From Trichomonas vaginalis G3 (taxonomy: Eukaryota > Parabasalia > Trichomonadida > Trichomonadidae), in contig NC_067208.1 in assembly GCF_026262505.1 (NCBI RefSeq), positions 16,129,962 through 16,193,961 on the forward strand: DNA of 64,000 nt. Direction: 5' to 3'. This document shows positions 1 to 10,925 of the stretch, piece after piece. How positions within the stretch are numbered: the first letter of the stretch is position 1; each line of letters begins with the position of its first letter. The position numbers were made by a program, and so were the translations under genes. Below the pieces are notes generated by a model. It was not told where the DNA came from. It did not search any database and was given only the letters and a program-made list of their open reading frames with translations.

Positions 1-951
1 AACAAATGGTTGTAAAAGTCAGATGTCAAAGTTTCTGCTAAGTCGTCAAAATATTCTGTATCTTGCATATGAGAATCTGACGTTCTGACAACTACATATC
101 TTCTGTCAGAACTTTCTAACTTCATCGGAACAACATTGTTTGAAACCATGATGAAATTTGCAACATTTTCACAAACTCTTTGGTCTTTATATTTTCTTTC
201 AACAACTCCAACTTTGTTGTTATAAGACTCTTCAAAGCATCTGAGTTCAAAACTTTTGTTGTATCTATACTTTGAAGTTCATTGCAAACTATAAGTTCAT
301 ATTCTCTATGAAGAGTTAAATTTACCGCAGATGTTTTCTAAGTTTGTCATATTAGGGTTCGAATAGCCCTCTAACAGTTTGCATAAGATATCTGTAAAGA
401 AAGTGTTCTTACCAGTTCCTTGTTTTCCAATTATAATGAGAGCAGTTTCATTTTTAGCACTTGGATGTTGTAAGATGTTTGCAAACCAACATTAAGATAT
501 ACTCATAGACTCTTTCGTTTCCATTGCATATAATTTCTTTGACATGGTCTAACCAAGCTTCTATAACATTTTCTTCCATTCTACTTTTTCGTATTTATAT
601 CCAGTGAAGATAGAATAGAAGTTTGGAGATGGTGTATAGAACTTTATACCACGAACTGAAAAATCTTCTTAACTTTGACAATAAGATATCCCAAGCATCT
701 AACATCTTCATGCCAACTTGTACGACTTTTATTTTCTTAAGTTTCTGTCTACATTCTTGTTCTGAAACTATTGTTGCTCTTGGTTTGTTAAAGACAACAT
801 CCCATTCTTTCATGACATAACATTCTGGGGCAGAGTCAACATAAATGACTAAACGTTTCAAATTCTCGACTGCTTTGTTATAGTCTCGAAATGGACACAT
901 ATTTCTGAACGCTTGGAAGTCATAAAAATCTGAAACATCTATTCTGTACAT
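1..951 (-). pseudogene. Element A: SF3 helicase (D5-type), partial
   Basis: This is the copy in element A of the helicase seen in B (37614-38849) and C (55657-56889). The start is the ATG at 949-951, just after an A/T-rich leader like those before other genes of these elements. The window edge cuts off its C-terminal part. The family is a hexameric superfamily 3 helicase of DNA viruses that unwinds the replication origin. The copy is broken. Confidence 0.85.
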
Positions 952-980
952 TTTATAAAAATAAAAAAAAATATTTTTTT

Positions 981-1778
981 TTATTCTTGACTTTGTTGTT
1001 GCATTTGTTGCATTTGTGTTGTTCTTGAGCTATTTGTTGTTGAAGTTGTTCTTGTAGTACAATACTTTCACCAGTTGCATCTTCCAATTCGAAACTTTCT
1101 GCCGTCATTGACAAATACATAGGACATAAAAGTTTTACAGGAACAAAGTTTGCGTCAACTAATGTCAACGTTATACTTGCCAAAGTGTTTGAGTTCACTA
1201 AGGTTGAAAACTCTGCATTCGAATGAACAATAGGCAAACCAGCAGAGAATGTGTTGTTTATACGCATGAGTATCTTTTGGTCATAGTAGTTTCTGTCGAC
1301 ATTCGAATAACACTTTGAACCTAAGTTTGAAACAATATATAAAATAGGTGTACTTAAAGTCAATGGAACAGACATTCCTTGTATGACACCTTTTCCTGTT
1401 ATAGGAAACTGTTGGTAGTAAAAACCAGATATAAGTTTGTATTATAGCTCATATTGTTTATAGTAACTCAGTCGGACATCCAAACATAATGAAACCTGCT
1501 CTAGTTGCAGCACATGTTACATCCGTCCTTAAAGTATTAAATAAGTCAACAAAACCTGTTGGTGGTATATCTGAGTAAGTATCTTCAAAGAAGTATTTTT
1601 TACCATTCACAACAACAAAGTCTTCTGGTGTCAAAAGAGCAAAACAGGCTTTAGTCGTCATCGTGTTTAAGGTCAGTTTACAATATCGTCCTTGAGGATT
1701 TGTAAGTTTGTTTTATATAGAATTATATGACTCAGGGTTTTTAGTCGTAATAGTATAAACCACTATGTCTTCTGCCAT
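981..1778 (-). pseudogene. Element A: penton-like/minor capsid protein
   Basis: This is homologous to 38881-39681 in B and 54826-55628 in C. The protein is beta-rich, of about 266 residues in the better copies, with a C-terminal tail rich in Gln and Glu. Its place between the helicase and the capsid cluster fits a vertex (penton) protein of a polinton-like virion. That role is inferred from context and fold character, not from a recognised motif. The copy is broken. Confidence 0.6.
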
Positions 1779-1782
1779 TTAC

Positions 1783-2323
1783 TTAGCAAGTAAATTTTAA
1801 TGAAATGTTGTGGTCGTCAAATATTTTTATGACGTCTGGGAAACTATATTTTAAGTTCAACGTTTCACCTCCTTTCATAACGTATATCTTGTCAATGACA
1901 TTGTATGAAACACCACAGCAAGCAATGTCGGGTTCTATTTCTTTGATGTTTATATCGTCTGCCTCTGTCAAAAGTTTCAATAGTTCTTTCAAAATTTCAT
2001 GAGGTGCGATGACATATGAGTTCACTTTTTACAGGGTTGTGCTTTCGACCAAGTTTAACATTATACCCAAAGCTTGACAAATCTTCTCCTGAGTTTTAAG
2101 TTTGTCTTTAAGTTGTTGGTAGTCGTTTCGAATATCTGCAACAGAACTTAAGTCTCTGCTAACTTCAGGGTATGTTGGTTGTTCTTTTACAGGAACTATT
2201 GTTATACCATCTTCGTCTTCGTATGGTTTCCCCACTTCAACATCTCTTTCTTTGACATTGACAACAACACTTTGACTGTTTGTTTGAGTTTGGTGAATTT
2301 AACTTCACATCTGCCATCGCCAT
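1783..2323 (-). pseudogene. Element A: small conserved protein of unknown role
   Basis: This corresponds to the 178-residue protein at 54285-54821 in C. It has a polar N-terminal half with a predicted coiled coil (DYQQLKDKL) and an acidic C-terminal half. It lies between the penton-like gene and the facing gene in all three elements, so it is probably a virion or assembly protein. I do not recognise the family. The copy is broken. Confidence 0.5.
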
Positions 2324-2385
2324 TAAACCTTTTGAAACACTTACGCTCTATTTTTCGGAAATGACATTTTACTTAGAATAAAAAG

Positions 2386-2910
2386 ATGGACGTATTTGAG
2401 TATCTCTTCGAATTGAAGCAAAACAAAGTTTACACACACAAACAATACAAGTTCATTGACAGAGTAGTTCTTTACACAAACAATGGAAAATGTTATAGAA
2501 TAGCAGTCTTTGCTGAACCAAAATATTTTCATAAAGCAAAGAAAGTTGGTATAACCGAGATGGTGAAAGTTCTTGAAGCAGACAAAAATATAACAACAAA
2601 CTGACCGATATTTCTAAAGGAAAGTTATAATACAATTATGTCAAAACTGGCGTACTGTCAATATTTTGACGGAGAGAAGTCAGTTCAAGAACAACTTACT
2701 GACCTGCTGCCAAAATCTGCTCGATGGAAGCTGTCGTTATACCAATCTGAGGAGCCCCAGCAGGTTTCATCGAACGAATTTCAAAAAGAGCATCTTCGTG
2801 AAAAGTGCTATTGGTTTTGTAAAACTTCTTTGCTTTCAATTCATCTGGACCGTCTCTGTCACCAGTATATTGTATTTGAACTGTACCAACAGTTGAAATA
2901 CCACCCATAA
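2386..2910 (+). pseudogene. Element A: facing gene overlapping the capsid tail
   Basis: The start is MDVFEYLFELKQ, preceded by TAGAATAAAAAG. It is the only plus-strand gene in the visible part of A and faces the major capsid region, and the two overlap tail to tail by about 200 bp. The same arrangement occurs in B (40291-40806) and C (53698-54222). The function is not recognised. The copy is broken. Confidence 0.45.
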
Positions 2911-4308
2911 AGTCTTCTGAGTCAGCAAATGGAATGCCAAGCCAAAAGTTTGAACGGTCTCCATTTGTATATTGAGTTTTTTGACCTCCTGTATGAGTCC
3001 ATACTTTCACATATGCATAATAGAACTTTGCATTTCAGGGTTAATGGTTGTTGTGAAGTTGTTGTTAAAGTTCATAGCATCTAATGTCAAGTTGTATGAC
3101 CTCATATCCTCAACTGTAGAATATTCTTCTCTTGGATAGTATTTGCCATCTATGTTTATATGATATTTAATACCAGGGTTGTAGAAGCAAGAATAGTCAT
3201 TTATAGTTCGTCTGAACAGTACAAACATAGTATCTGCATGTTTCATTGCAGTTGTAAGGCAATATCTGTTCTGCACCTGGGTCAGCACTTTGGTTTCCAA
3301 CTTCACCTGCAAAGTCTTTGACAGATATTTGGTGTATAGGGAACATAAGTGGAACTGCAATATATTTGGCAGCTAAAGCATTTGAAATATCTGGGTCCAA
3401 CATATAGACTGCAAGTCTGCTTTCTATTCTCTTGCATTCAAACTTTTCGCATGTGAACTTAACTGGGGTCCCAAGCAGTTCCAGCAGCATTGAAATAATA
3501 GTTTACTTCAGTGTTGAAGTTTGAGAAAACCAAAGTCTAAGTCAACTTTGTCTTTGCAAAATTCGGCGAATGACGTTTGATTTGCTCCCTTTACGTCTGT
3601 AAGAGTGAATGGGTCTTGTGTTGGTGCAATGACTAAGTTATTTTTTGCTTGGAGTAAGTTCGATAGAAATTTTTTCCTGCCCAGTTTGGCAAGTATCTTA
3701 AAAACCTGAAGATGAGGAAAGATGACAAAGGAACTCTAAGTTTCAGTTTTACTTTGGTTACTGCTGCTGCAGTTTGTCCAGAAAGGTTAACATAAACTCC
3801 TGGAACGTTAGGGTCAAGTCTTCTTATTTTCTCAATAGTTTGCATACTGGTCTGTTTGTCTTCTCTAGCTTGTGGTTGTACTGAGTTTCTCAAAGCGAAC
3901 CATTTCATAGTTTGCCCATGTTACTGTTTGAACTAAGTCAGAGTTAGAATATATCTTATATCCCATGAAAACTTCTGGAGCATATTGGTATCCGACATAG
4001 AAAATTCCATTGCAACCTTTCTTGTCAGACAACTTGGCAGAAGGTTTTATTTCAATGTCTTGTTCCACGTATAAGAAGAGTTGTCAATAGAAATTATATA
4101 GAAACCTGTCGCAAGCAATATCTACTGTTGTTGAAGAACCTTCTCCAAACTCACCTACGTTTCCATAAGAAACAGCAGTTGTATATTCGTAAGTTCCAGG
4201 AACTATTTCTGACCTTCTAATGGCATTGTCGCATTCGTTATACCATTCGGAAACATTTCCATTCATAGCATCCAAAACTGTTGGCGTTATATTCTGAGCG
4301 GCGTACAT
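2696..4308 (-). pseudogene. Element A: major capsid protein region
   Basis: This is the copy in element A of the beta-rich protein that begins MYAAQNITPTVLDAMNGN and ends near ITTASIEQILAAGQ. Length (about 530 residues), high beta content and position beside the penton-like gene and the long virion protein fit the double-jelly-roll major capsid protein of polinton-like viruses. The fold is inferred and was not tested by structure prediction. The copy is broken. Confidence 0.6.
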
Positions 4309-4339
4309 TTCATATGAGTAAAAATATAGAATAGTTGGA

Positions 4340-7300
4340 TTTATATGTCATAATAGAACCCACGTGGACCAAGCTTTACTTTCTTCCTGACTGAGTTTTT
4401 TAACTCTTCTTTTTCCTTCATTGCCCTCTGCTTGAAGTTGTTGCATCTTTGCTATTTGTTCATCTAGTATGTTGCAAATTTCCCATGTCCTTTTTGCCTT
4501 TTGGCTCTGGTCGCCCATCTCAGGTAACCTATATCCTAGAAAGAGTTTGTCATAGTTCTGTATTTGAGTCTTCGCGTATTGTTTGCATGACTCTTTCCTG
4601 AGTTTCCGGTTCAAGCTCTTCAAACAGTGCCTGTCCATATGGAAATATGCTCGTTTCCAAATATATGTTTTTGTAGCCATTCTGGTTTCTTTCCATGTTA
4701 CCAACTATATCTTTTTGTGAATGGGAAAGCTTCTACCCAATCTTTCAGTCTTGCGTCGTTTATTTCTGTAGTTGGTTTTATTTTGTCAAGGAACATGTTT
4801 TTCAATACTAACATTTCATTTGGTACTGTCCATTTGAGTTTTTCTTAAATAATTCATCCCTTCTCGGTTCATTGTCTGCAAAGTAAGTTTTTATTGACAT
4901 TTTGTTAAACTTTCATTTGCAAGGTCATGTACAAATAGGTTCTCTTCCTTCGCTCTCCCTAACTTTCTTTCTAAACTCTTCACCAAATATACCATCTCTA
5001 TGGTTCTGTGTAGTTCTTTGAGATAAATGTTCTAGAACGTCAGGTGTTATATTTCCATCAGCCATGTTCATTTCATACTGGTCCAAAATATCTGCATGTT
5101 TCATATCTTTCAATGGCATTAAAGCCGCGCTTAAAATACCAGCTATATCTTGTTCACCATTGACTTCCATTGCGTCTACAACTTCTTGGAATTGTGGTTG
5201 TAAGTTTATGAACCACCTATCCGGGTTAGCTTTATGACCCCATCTCATTGTAGTTCCATCGTCTGCAGAAACAAAAGTAGGTTTGTTTCCATCTTGGTTA
5301 GGTTCTGAATGAACTTTAAACAATGTTTCATTTCTATATGTTTTCTTGAAATTTAACCTTTTATCTTCACCGAGTTCATCCGAAGATTGAACGTTAAATG
5401 CTCGTAAGTAAAAAGGGTTGTTGTATTTGTGTACATTTTTTTTCAGTTCTTCCATTCTATGCTGAATATTTTCATCTGGTGCTGGAGTCTTTTGTATGTC
5501 GGCAAACATTTTTCGATATTCTTCTACTATGTCAGCCGAATCTTTCTTAGACTCTTGGAAAGATTCCATATTCACCTCATGCTCTTGTTGAGGGTCAAGA
5601 TTTTTCGGCTGTTCCAAATCTTCATCTAGTTCTGTGAAGTTAGTTTCCAAAGGAGTGACTTGTTCGTTTCCTTCAGGCTCTTCTAGCTGTTGTTGCTGAA
5701 CTATTTCTTCCATGTCTGGTTGTATCTGAACTATTTCTTCCTGTGGAGTTTCTTGTACCTCATCTGCTGGCATTTCATATATTCCGAGACCGTTTTTAAC
5801 AATTTCCCTATCTACGTCATCCGCATTCATAAGCTTTTGTTCTTTCGTTCCGTCTCTATTTTTTACGCGTTTCATGACGAAAGTTGAATTGTCATTTAGC
5901 TCTGACATCAAATATCTCGGAGTAAATTCATCCATGTCATTTGGATGATATGCTATTAAATCATATCCCTTAGCGAGCTTGTATTTTCCAGGTTTGAGAT
6001 TATATCCGTTTTGGTGCTGAGCCATAAAGCTAAATAGGTTCGGGTCAGTATTTCCATCCTTGAACTTTCCAATAGCTTCTTTATATCTGTCACTAAAGTC
6101 AACAGTATCTGGGAAACCACACTCTTCTTTAAGCATTTTTAAGAATTCTTGGTTTCCTTGTTCTCTACTTCTTTTATGTCCTTGCTCTGGTTGTGGAGGT
6201 GGTTGTTGTGCAGGGTTTTGAACTGATGGTTGTGCTGGATTTTGAACTGTTGGTTGTTGTGTTGGTTGTTGTTGTTGTTGTTGTTGTGCAGGGTTTTGAA
6301 CTGTTGGTTGTTGTGTTGGTTGTTGTGCATGCCTGTGTCTGTGTCCATGTGACGATGTAAATGTTTTAGGTAGTCCTGGTGCAGGTGCTTCTCTTGGAGG
6401 GTTTGGTGGTATATAAGTTCCACCAGCTGGCACATATGTTCCATCTGCAGCGTAATGTCCTACCTGACTTTTCGTTTTTAAGAAAGCATTTACTAGGTCT
6501 GTTTTGGTCTGTTGTAACTCTTTTTCTTGACTTTCCACAACAGTTGCTCTAACGGCGTCATAGGCACTTTGAACTGCCTGTCTCGTTGCTGCATCTGTTA
6601 TTTTCGTCATATTTTGTGCTACTTCTTTTAACTCTTTGTCGAAACCTTCAGACTTCAGTTTCTTTCCAGATGAGAAGTCGTTCACTAGTTTCACCTTACT
6701 ATGAAGAGCTTCGAAGGCGTTCTTAAAGTCAGCATTCGTTAAAGCTTCATTTGAACTGTCTTCATCCGCTTGTATTTTTGTCCTTATTGACCCTATAAGC
6801 TGGGCTGCTTTAGCGTTGGCTTGGGCATCTAACCAGTCATTGTTAGCTTTTATATATTCTGCGCTTTTCATTGCCTTTTGCATGGCTGCGTCGTTATTTT
6901 TACTTTCTTGTGCTAAGTTTTCATACTGTACGGTTTGGTTCTGCAACTGTAAAAGTTTTTCTGCCTTTACATTTGCTTCAACTTCTTTTTTATACTCATC
7001 GCTATCCATATATGTCTTCAGGGCTTTTTGTTTTATCTCTTCATCTTTCAGTATTTTATATTGAGTAGTATGGTTTTTCAAATTTATGACATCTTGTTCC
7101 ATTTTTGCTACTTCTGCTGCTTTTTCTGACACTTTTTTCGCATATTCCTCTGTACTTAGTTCTTTCAGTTGTTCTTCTTTCTTCTTTTTCTCTACGTTTA
7201 ACTCATTGAGTTTCTTTGTGTGTCTGTCATATTCTAGTTTCTTTTCGTTTTCACTTATTTGCTTCTGTATGTCTATGTTTGACTTTTTGACATCTGTTAT

Positions 7301-7585
7301 TTGATTTTTGAGTGAACTCAAATTCATTTGACTTTGAGGGTTATAGGCTGTTCCGTCTGCAGCTCCACCATAGCCTGCCATTTTCGCTAAAAGTGCCGCT
7401 CTTAAACCTCCACTCTGTGCACCAACAACTCGGTTTAAAAGCATAGGATTGCTTGACATTTGTTGCAACATAGTGGGGTCATTCAGCATTTGTTGTTGCA
7501 ACTGTTGTTGTGGTGTCAGTTTTACTATTGGATGTTTCAATGCTCTCTTCCTCTTACGTATATTCTTACGTAGCTTACGTGGCAT
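4340..7585 (-). pseudogene. Element A: long Gln-rich virion-type protein
   Basis: A long frame from 7585 down to 4925 (886 residues) opens with a very basic leader (MPRKLRKNIRKRKRALKHP). It continues with a coiled-coil stretch rich in Lys, Glu and Ala (about residues 85-380), a Pro/Gln/His-rich linker and an acidic, helical C-terminal part. Related sequence continues to about 4340. In C the homologue is 48896-52268. The basic leader recalls DNA-binding core proteins of adenovirus-like virions, but I recognise no family. It is the gene nearest this end of the element. The copy is broken. Confidence 0.6.
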
Positions 7586-7589
7586 TTTA

Positions 7590-9143
7590 AGTGAAGTTAA
7601 AAAGCGGTTTTTGACAGATGTTTTATTGTGACTTCTTCGTAAAGACTTTGTTGAGACTTCTTCGTAAATGTTTTGTCATGATTTCATCGTAAAGACTTTG
7701 TTGAGATTTCTTCATAAATGTTTTGTCAAGACTTCTTCGTAAAATCAGACAAAAATATATTTTATGTTAGAATGTTAGATCTAACCTCTTTTCTAACATG
7801 TTTTCTAACATGGTCTAAAACATACAAAACTCATGAAATTTCATACGGAATTCAATAAAAATATATTTTATGTTAGAATGTTAGATCTAACCTCTTTTCT
7901 AACCTCTTTTCTAACCTCATGAATTTTCATGAACTTTCTTTACAAAGTCTTTACGATGAAGAACTTTACAAAGTCTCAACAAAACATTGACAAGAAAGTT
8001 CATGAGAAAGACTTTACAAAGTCTTTACGATGAAGAACTTTACGAAGAAATCTCAACAAAGTCTTTACGAAGAAGTCTTGACAAAACATTTACGATGAAA
8101 TCATGAGTTTTCTACGATGTTAGAAAACATGTTAGAAAACATGTTAGATCTAACATTCTAACATAAAATATATTTTTGTCTGATTTTACGAAGAAGTCTT
8201 GACAAAACATTTACGATGAAGAAGTCTTGACAAAACATTTACGAAGAAATCTCAACAAAGTCTTTACGAAGAAGTCTTGACAAAACATTTACGATGAAAT
8301 CATGAGTTTTCTACGATGTTAGAAAACATGTTAGATCTAACATTCTAACATAAAATATATTTTTGTCTGATTTTACGAAGAAGTCTTGACAAAACATTTA
8401 CGATGAAGAAGTCTTGACAAAACATTTACGAAGAAGTCTTGACAAAACATTTACGATGAAGAAGTCTTGACAAAACATTTACGATGAAATCATGAGTTTT
8501 CTACGATGTTAGAAAACATGTTAGAAAACGTGTTAGATCTAACATTCTAACATAAAATATATTTTTGTCTGATTTTACGAAGAAGTCTTGACAAAACATT
8601 TACGAAGAAGTCTTGACAAAACATTTACGATGAAGAAGTCTTGACAAAACATTTACGATGAAGAAGTCTTGACAAAACATTTACGATGAAATCATGAGTT
8701 TTCTACGATGTTAGAAAACATGTTAGAAAACGTGTTAGATCTAACATTCTAACATAAAATATATTTTTGTCTGATTTTACGAAGAAGTCTTGACAAAACA
8801 TTTACGAAGAAGTCTTGACAAAACATTTACGATGAAGAAGTCTTGACAAAACATTTACGATGAAGAAGTCTTGACAAAACATTTACGATGAAATCATGAG
8901 TTTTCTACGATGTTAGAAAACATGTTAGAAAACGTGTTAGATCTAACATTCTAACATAAAATATATTTTTGTCTGATTTTACGAAGAAGTCTTGACAAAA
9001 CATTTACGATGAAGAAGTCTTGACAAAACATTTACGATGAAGAAGTTTTGACAAAACATTTACGATGAAGAAGTCTTGACAAAACATTTACGATGAAGAA
9101 GTTTTGACAAAACATTTACGATGAAGAAGTCTTGACAAAACAT
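7590..9143. repeat. Element A: subterminal tandem array
   Basis: About 1.5 kb of short repeats. A unit near 30 bp (core GAAGAAGTCTTGACAAAACA followed by TTTACGAT) is repeated many times. A box with the 12-bp palindrome GTTAGATCTAAC interrupts it at about 7774, 7880, 8143, 8330, 8532, 8734 and 8936, giving a higher-order period near 200 bp from 8143 on. The boxes are flanked by TTAGAAAACATG-type sequence and followed by TAACATAAAATATATTTTTG. No gene is visible. The same units border both ends of B. Confidence 0.9.
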
Positions 9144-9184
9144 CCTCAGGGCTAGAAGGCACGAAGTGCCTGGAAGCCCCACTT

Positions 9185-9222
<38 letters not shown>
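9144..9222. repeat. Element A: right terminus (hairpin plus T-run)
   Basis: The outermost 80 bp contain GGGCT...AGCCC-type outer arms around GGCAC/GTGCC inner arms with a three-base loop, then CCC and about 34 T. It matches the right end of B and, inverted, the left ends of B and C. The homopolymer is A at left ends and T at right ends, so it belongs to the inverted repeat rather than being a poly(A) tail. Confidence 0.85.
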
Positions 9223-9228
<6 letters not shown>

Positions 9229-9243
9229 TATTATAAAGAGTAT

Positions 9244-9303
9244 TTATATAAATATTGTAAAATAATATAAGTAATAAAAATTGAGACTCCCTCCCTGTTT
9301 TTG
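9244..9303 (-). pseudogene. Far-side flank of the interrupted host P-loop gene
   Basis: Reading leftward from the 8-bp duplication, the frame of the host fragment at 12809-12918 continues for about 18 codons and then stops near 9244. Element A begins 21 bp beyond. Either the rest of the host gene was displaced by element A, or the gene had already decayed before insertion. Host origin is inferred from the shared 8-bp duplication and the matching frame. Confidence 0.4.
9296..9303. repeat. Target site duplication TGTTTTTG, left copy
   Basis: The eight bases TGTTTTTG lie directly outside the left terminal repeat. An identical copy lies directly outside the right terminal repeat at 12809-12816. 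This defines the ends of the 3505-bp element between them. Confidence 0.85.
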
Positions 9304-9431
9304 GGGCGCGTAAAGGGTTGGCGTCCTAAGGCGTCCTGATGTAAACTATTCAATTTTTAAGAAGTTTACACCATAATTGAATAGTTTATGGCGTCCTGAG
9401 AGGAGATTTCAATGGGTATGGCGTCCTAAAA
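9304..9431. repeat. Left structured terminal inverted repeat of the 3.5-kb element
   Basis: Four copies of GGCGTCCT occur at about 9320, 9331, 9389 and 9420. Between the second and third lies an inverted repeat with arms TAAACTATTCAATT and AATTGAATAGTTTA. The right end has the same plan: four boxes with similar spacing around a different hairpin. Clustered boxes at both ends look like binding sites for a transposition protein (inference). Confidence 0.8.
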
Positions 9432-10163
9432 AATAGAAGAAAATGATTTTTTCTCAATTTTTCTAGAAATTGAATTTTTTAAAAAAGAAAAAAATCAAAA
9501 CGTATACATTCAAGAAAGACTATAAATGAAGATTTTTCTATTTTTTTTCATTCTAAAACATCTTTTTTTGGATAATTTTTTTAAATAAATATGTAAGAAA
9601 GATTGAAGAAAAAGTAAATTTACTTTAAGAAAATTCGTTTTACATGATGTAAGACCCGTAACAACTATAAATATTCAATTATTTAAAATAAAAAAAGAAA
9701 AACAGATTAAATGTATCTCACATCAAAATCCATTGACCTAAGGATGTTAAGTTTCTGTTTTTAAAAGTTGATATTTTTTTCTAATTTTAAGAAAATTAAT
9801 AGCATGTTATTAGACAATAGGAGTGTAATGATATTGACTAAACAGAAATGAGAGAATAGAGATATAATTTTGATAAGCAATATTGCGAACAAATTCTGAA
9901 GTAAAATCGCGATCAATAATTGAAAATTACGATCATGTACTGAAAAATGACGATCGAATTGAATGAATAGAATTATATCTCAGAAAAAATAAATTGTATT
10001 TAGAAGATGAACAAAGAAAGGTGTATGCTAAAAATCATTTAACAATAAATGGAAATAAAACGAAATTGTTAAAAGAAAAAAATGAAAATTGTTAAATAAT
10101 ATATTATTTTTTAGTCATAAGAATAAAAATATAGTAGTTATAAAAGGAATTAGACTTCATATA
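9432..10163. other. Non-coding interior of the 3.5-kb element, left
   Basis: AT-rich with many A and T runs. A short GATCGT/ACGATC-like patch (about 9908-9955: CGCGATC, ACGATCATG, ACGATCG) stands out, but no gene or clear repeat was found. It is probably the 3' flank of the minus-strand gene. Confidence 0.5.
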
Positions 10164-10706
10164 TCAATTCTTTTTCTCTGTAGATGTGGAACGTTTGCTT
10201 TTCGATCTCTTTCGATGAACTTGAAAATATAAGTTATTATCGCTGAGAATCCTTTCCGAAATAGGAGCTTTACGTTTAGGAGGATTATCGGATGAATTTT
10301 GTTTTTTATTGTTTGATTTTGTTGTTATGGAAGATTTTTTCTTATTTTTTTCAGAATTTTGCTTGCTATTAACTGAAACTTGTTTTGACGGCCCAACAAT
10401 AGCATTTGTAGTAGGAAGAATTCCCAATAACGAGCGCATTTTCGATAATTGTTTTTCAATATGATCAAGAAGGTCCAGCTTATGTTCTAGATTACTAGAC
10501 ATTTGATTTGTAGAAGGATGGTTTTGATTTTCTGGTTCTAAATCTGTAGAGTCTGCAATATTTGAATTTTCGGAGCGAATTGGAGCATCTGAACCTTGAT
10601 TTGTATCGGCTTGCTCAAAATTAGTTTGAATTGGAGTGGATGAATTAAAATCTGGATGATTTAATGTTTCATTAAATAATGCCATAATTTTTTTCTCTTT
10701 TTTCAT
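10164..10706 (-). CDS. Unknown 180-residue basic-tailed protein
   Basis: One of two genes inside the 3.5-kb element. The start at 10706 (MKKEKKIMALF) is chosen because TCACTA, a good Trichomonas initiator, lies about 14 bases upstream. The N-terminal half is polar and rich in Asn, Ser and Thr. A short helix near residues 75-95 (LEHKLDLLDHIEKQLSKMRS) may form a coiled coil. The C-terminal half is strongly basic with several nuclear-localisation-like clusters (PPKRK, HRKRSKSKR). This suggests a nuclear, nucleic-acid-binding accessory protein. It is divergent from the neighbouring gene across a 219-bp spacer. No transposase signature and no family is recognised. Confidence 0.7.
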   Translation of the reverse strand: MKKEKKIMALFNETLNHPDFNSSTPIQTNFEQADTNQGSDAPIRSENSNIADSTDLEPENQNHPSTNQMSSNLEHKLDLLDHIEKQLSKMRSLLGILPTTNAIVGPSKQVSVNSKQNSEKNKKKSSITTKSNNKKQNSSDNPPKRKAPISERILSDNNLYFQVHRKRSKSKRSTSTEKKN

Positions 10707-10925
10707 TAATAAACTTAGTGATCATATATTCATATCATCGGAAATATGATAAAAAGCATATAATAAATGTCAAAAAAGTGAACAAATAAGCAAAGATATT
10801 TTTTAAAAAACAATGAAAAGTAATACTTAAATGAGGAATTCTTTGAGATATTGGTCTTAGATTGAATGTAGCGTCACAAATTTCACAAATATAATTTACT
10901 ATACAATTTTATTCATTTTTTTAAA
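10707..10925. promoter_or_regulatory. Divergent promoter of the 3.5-kb element
   Basis: Both flanking genes start here. TCACTA precedes the minus-strand ATG and TCATTT precedes the plus-strand ATG, each about 12-15 bases away, as expected of the host initiator. The element thus seems to use host-type promoters, unlike the Polinton-like elements nearby. Confidence 0.6.

Larger units (their letters stand above)
1..9222 (-). mobile_element. Element A: Polinton/Maverick-like element, right-hand part
   Basis: This is the first of three related elements. It runs off the left window edge, so only 9.2 kb is visible. Nearly all its genes lie on the minus strand: SF3 helicase, penton-like protein, a small protein, the capsid region and the long virion protein, followed by a repeat array and a terminus. 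The terminus is a GC-rich hairpin followed by about 34 T. The same gene order is seen in B, and in reverse in C. By eye its sequence is close to B and C, so it is young. It is broken, with roughly fifteen to twenty breaks in the visible part. Confidence 0.93.

Noticed and set aside
6139-6444. His/Asn-rich frames antiparallel or out of frame to the Gln-rich linker (also near 44031, 50100)
   Set aside because: Shadows of the CAA/CAC repeats that encode the Pro/Gln/His linker of the long virion protein.
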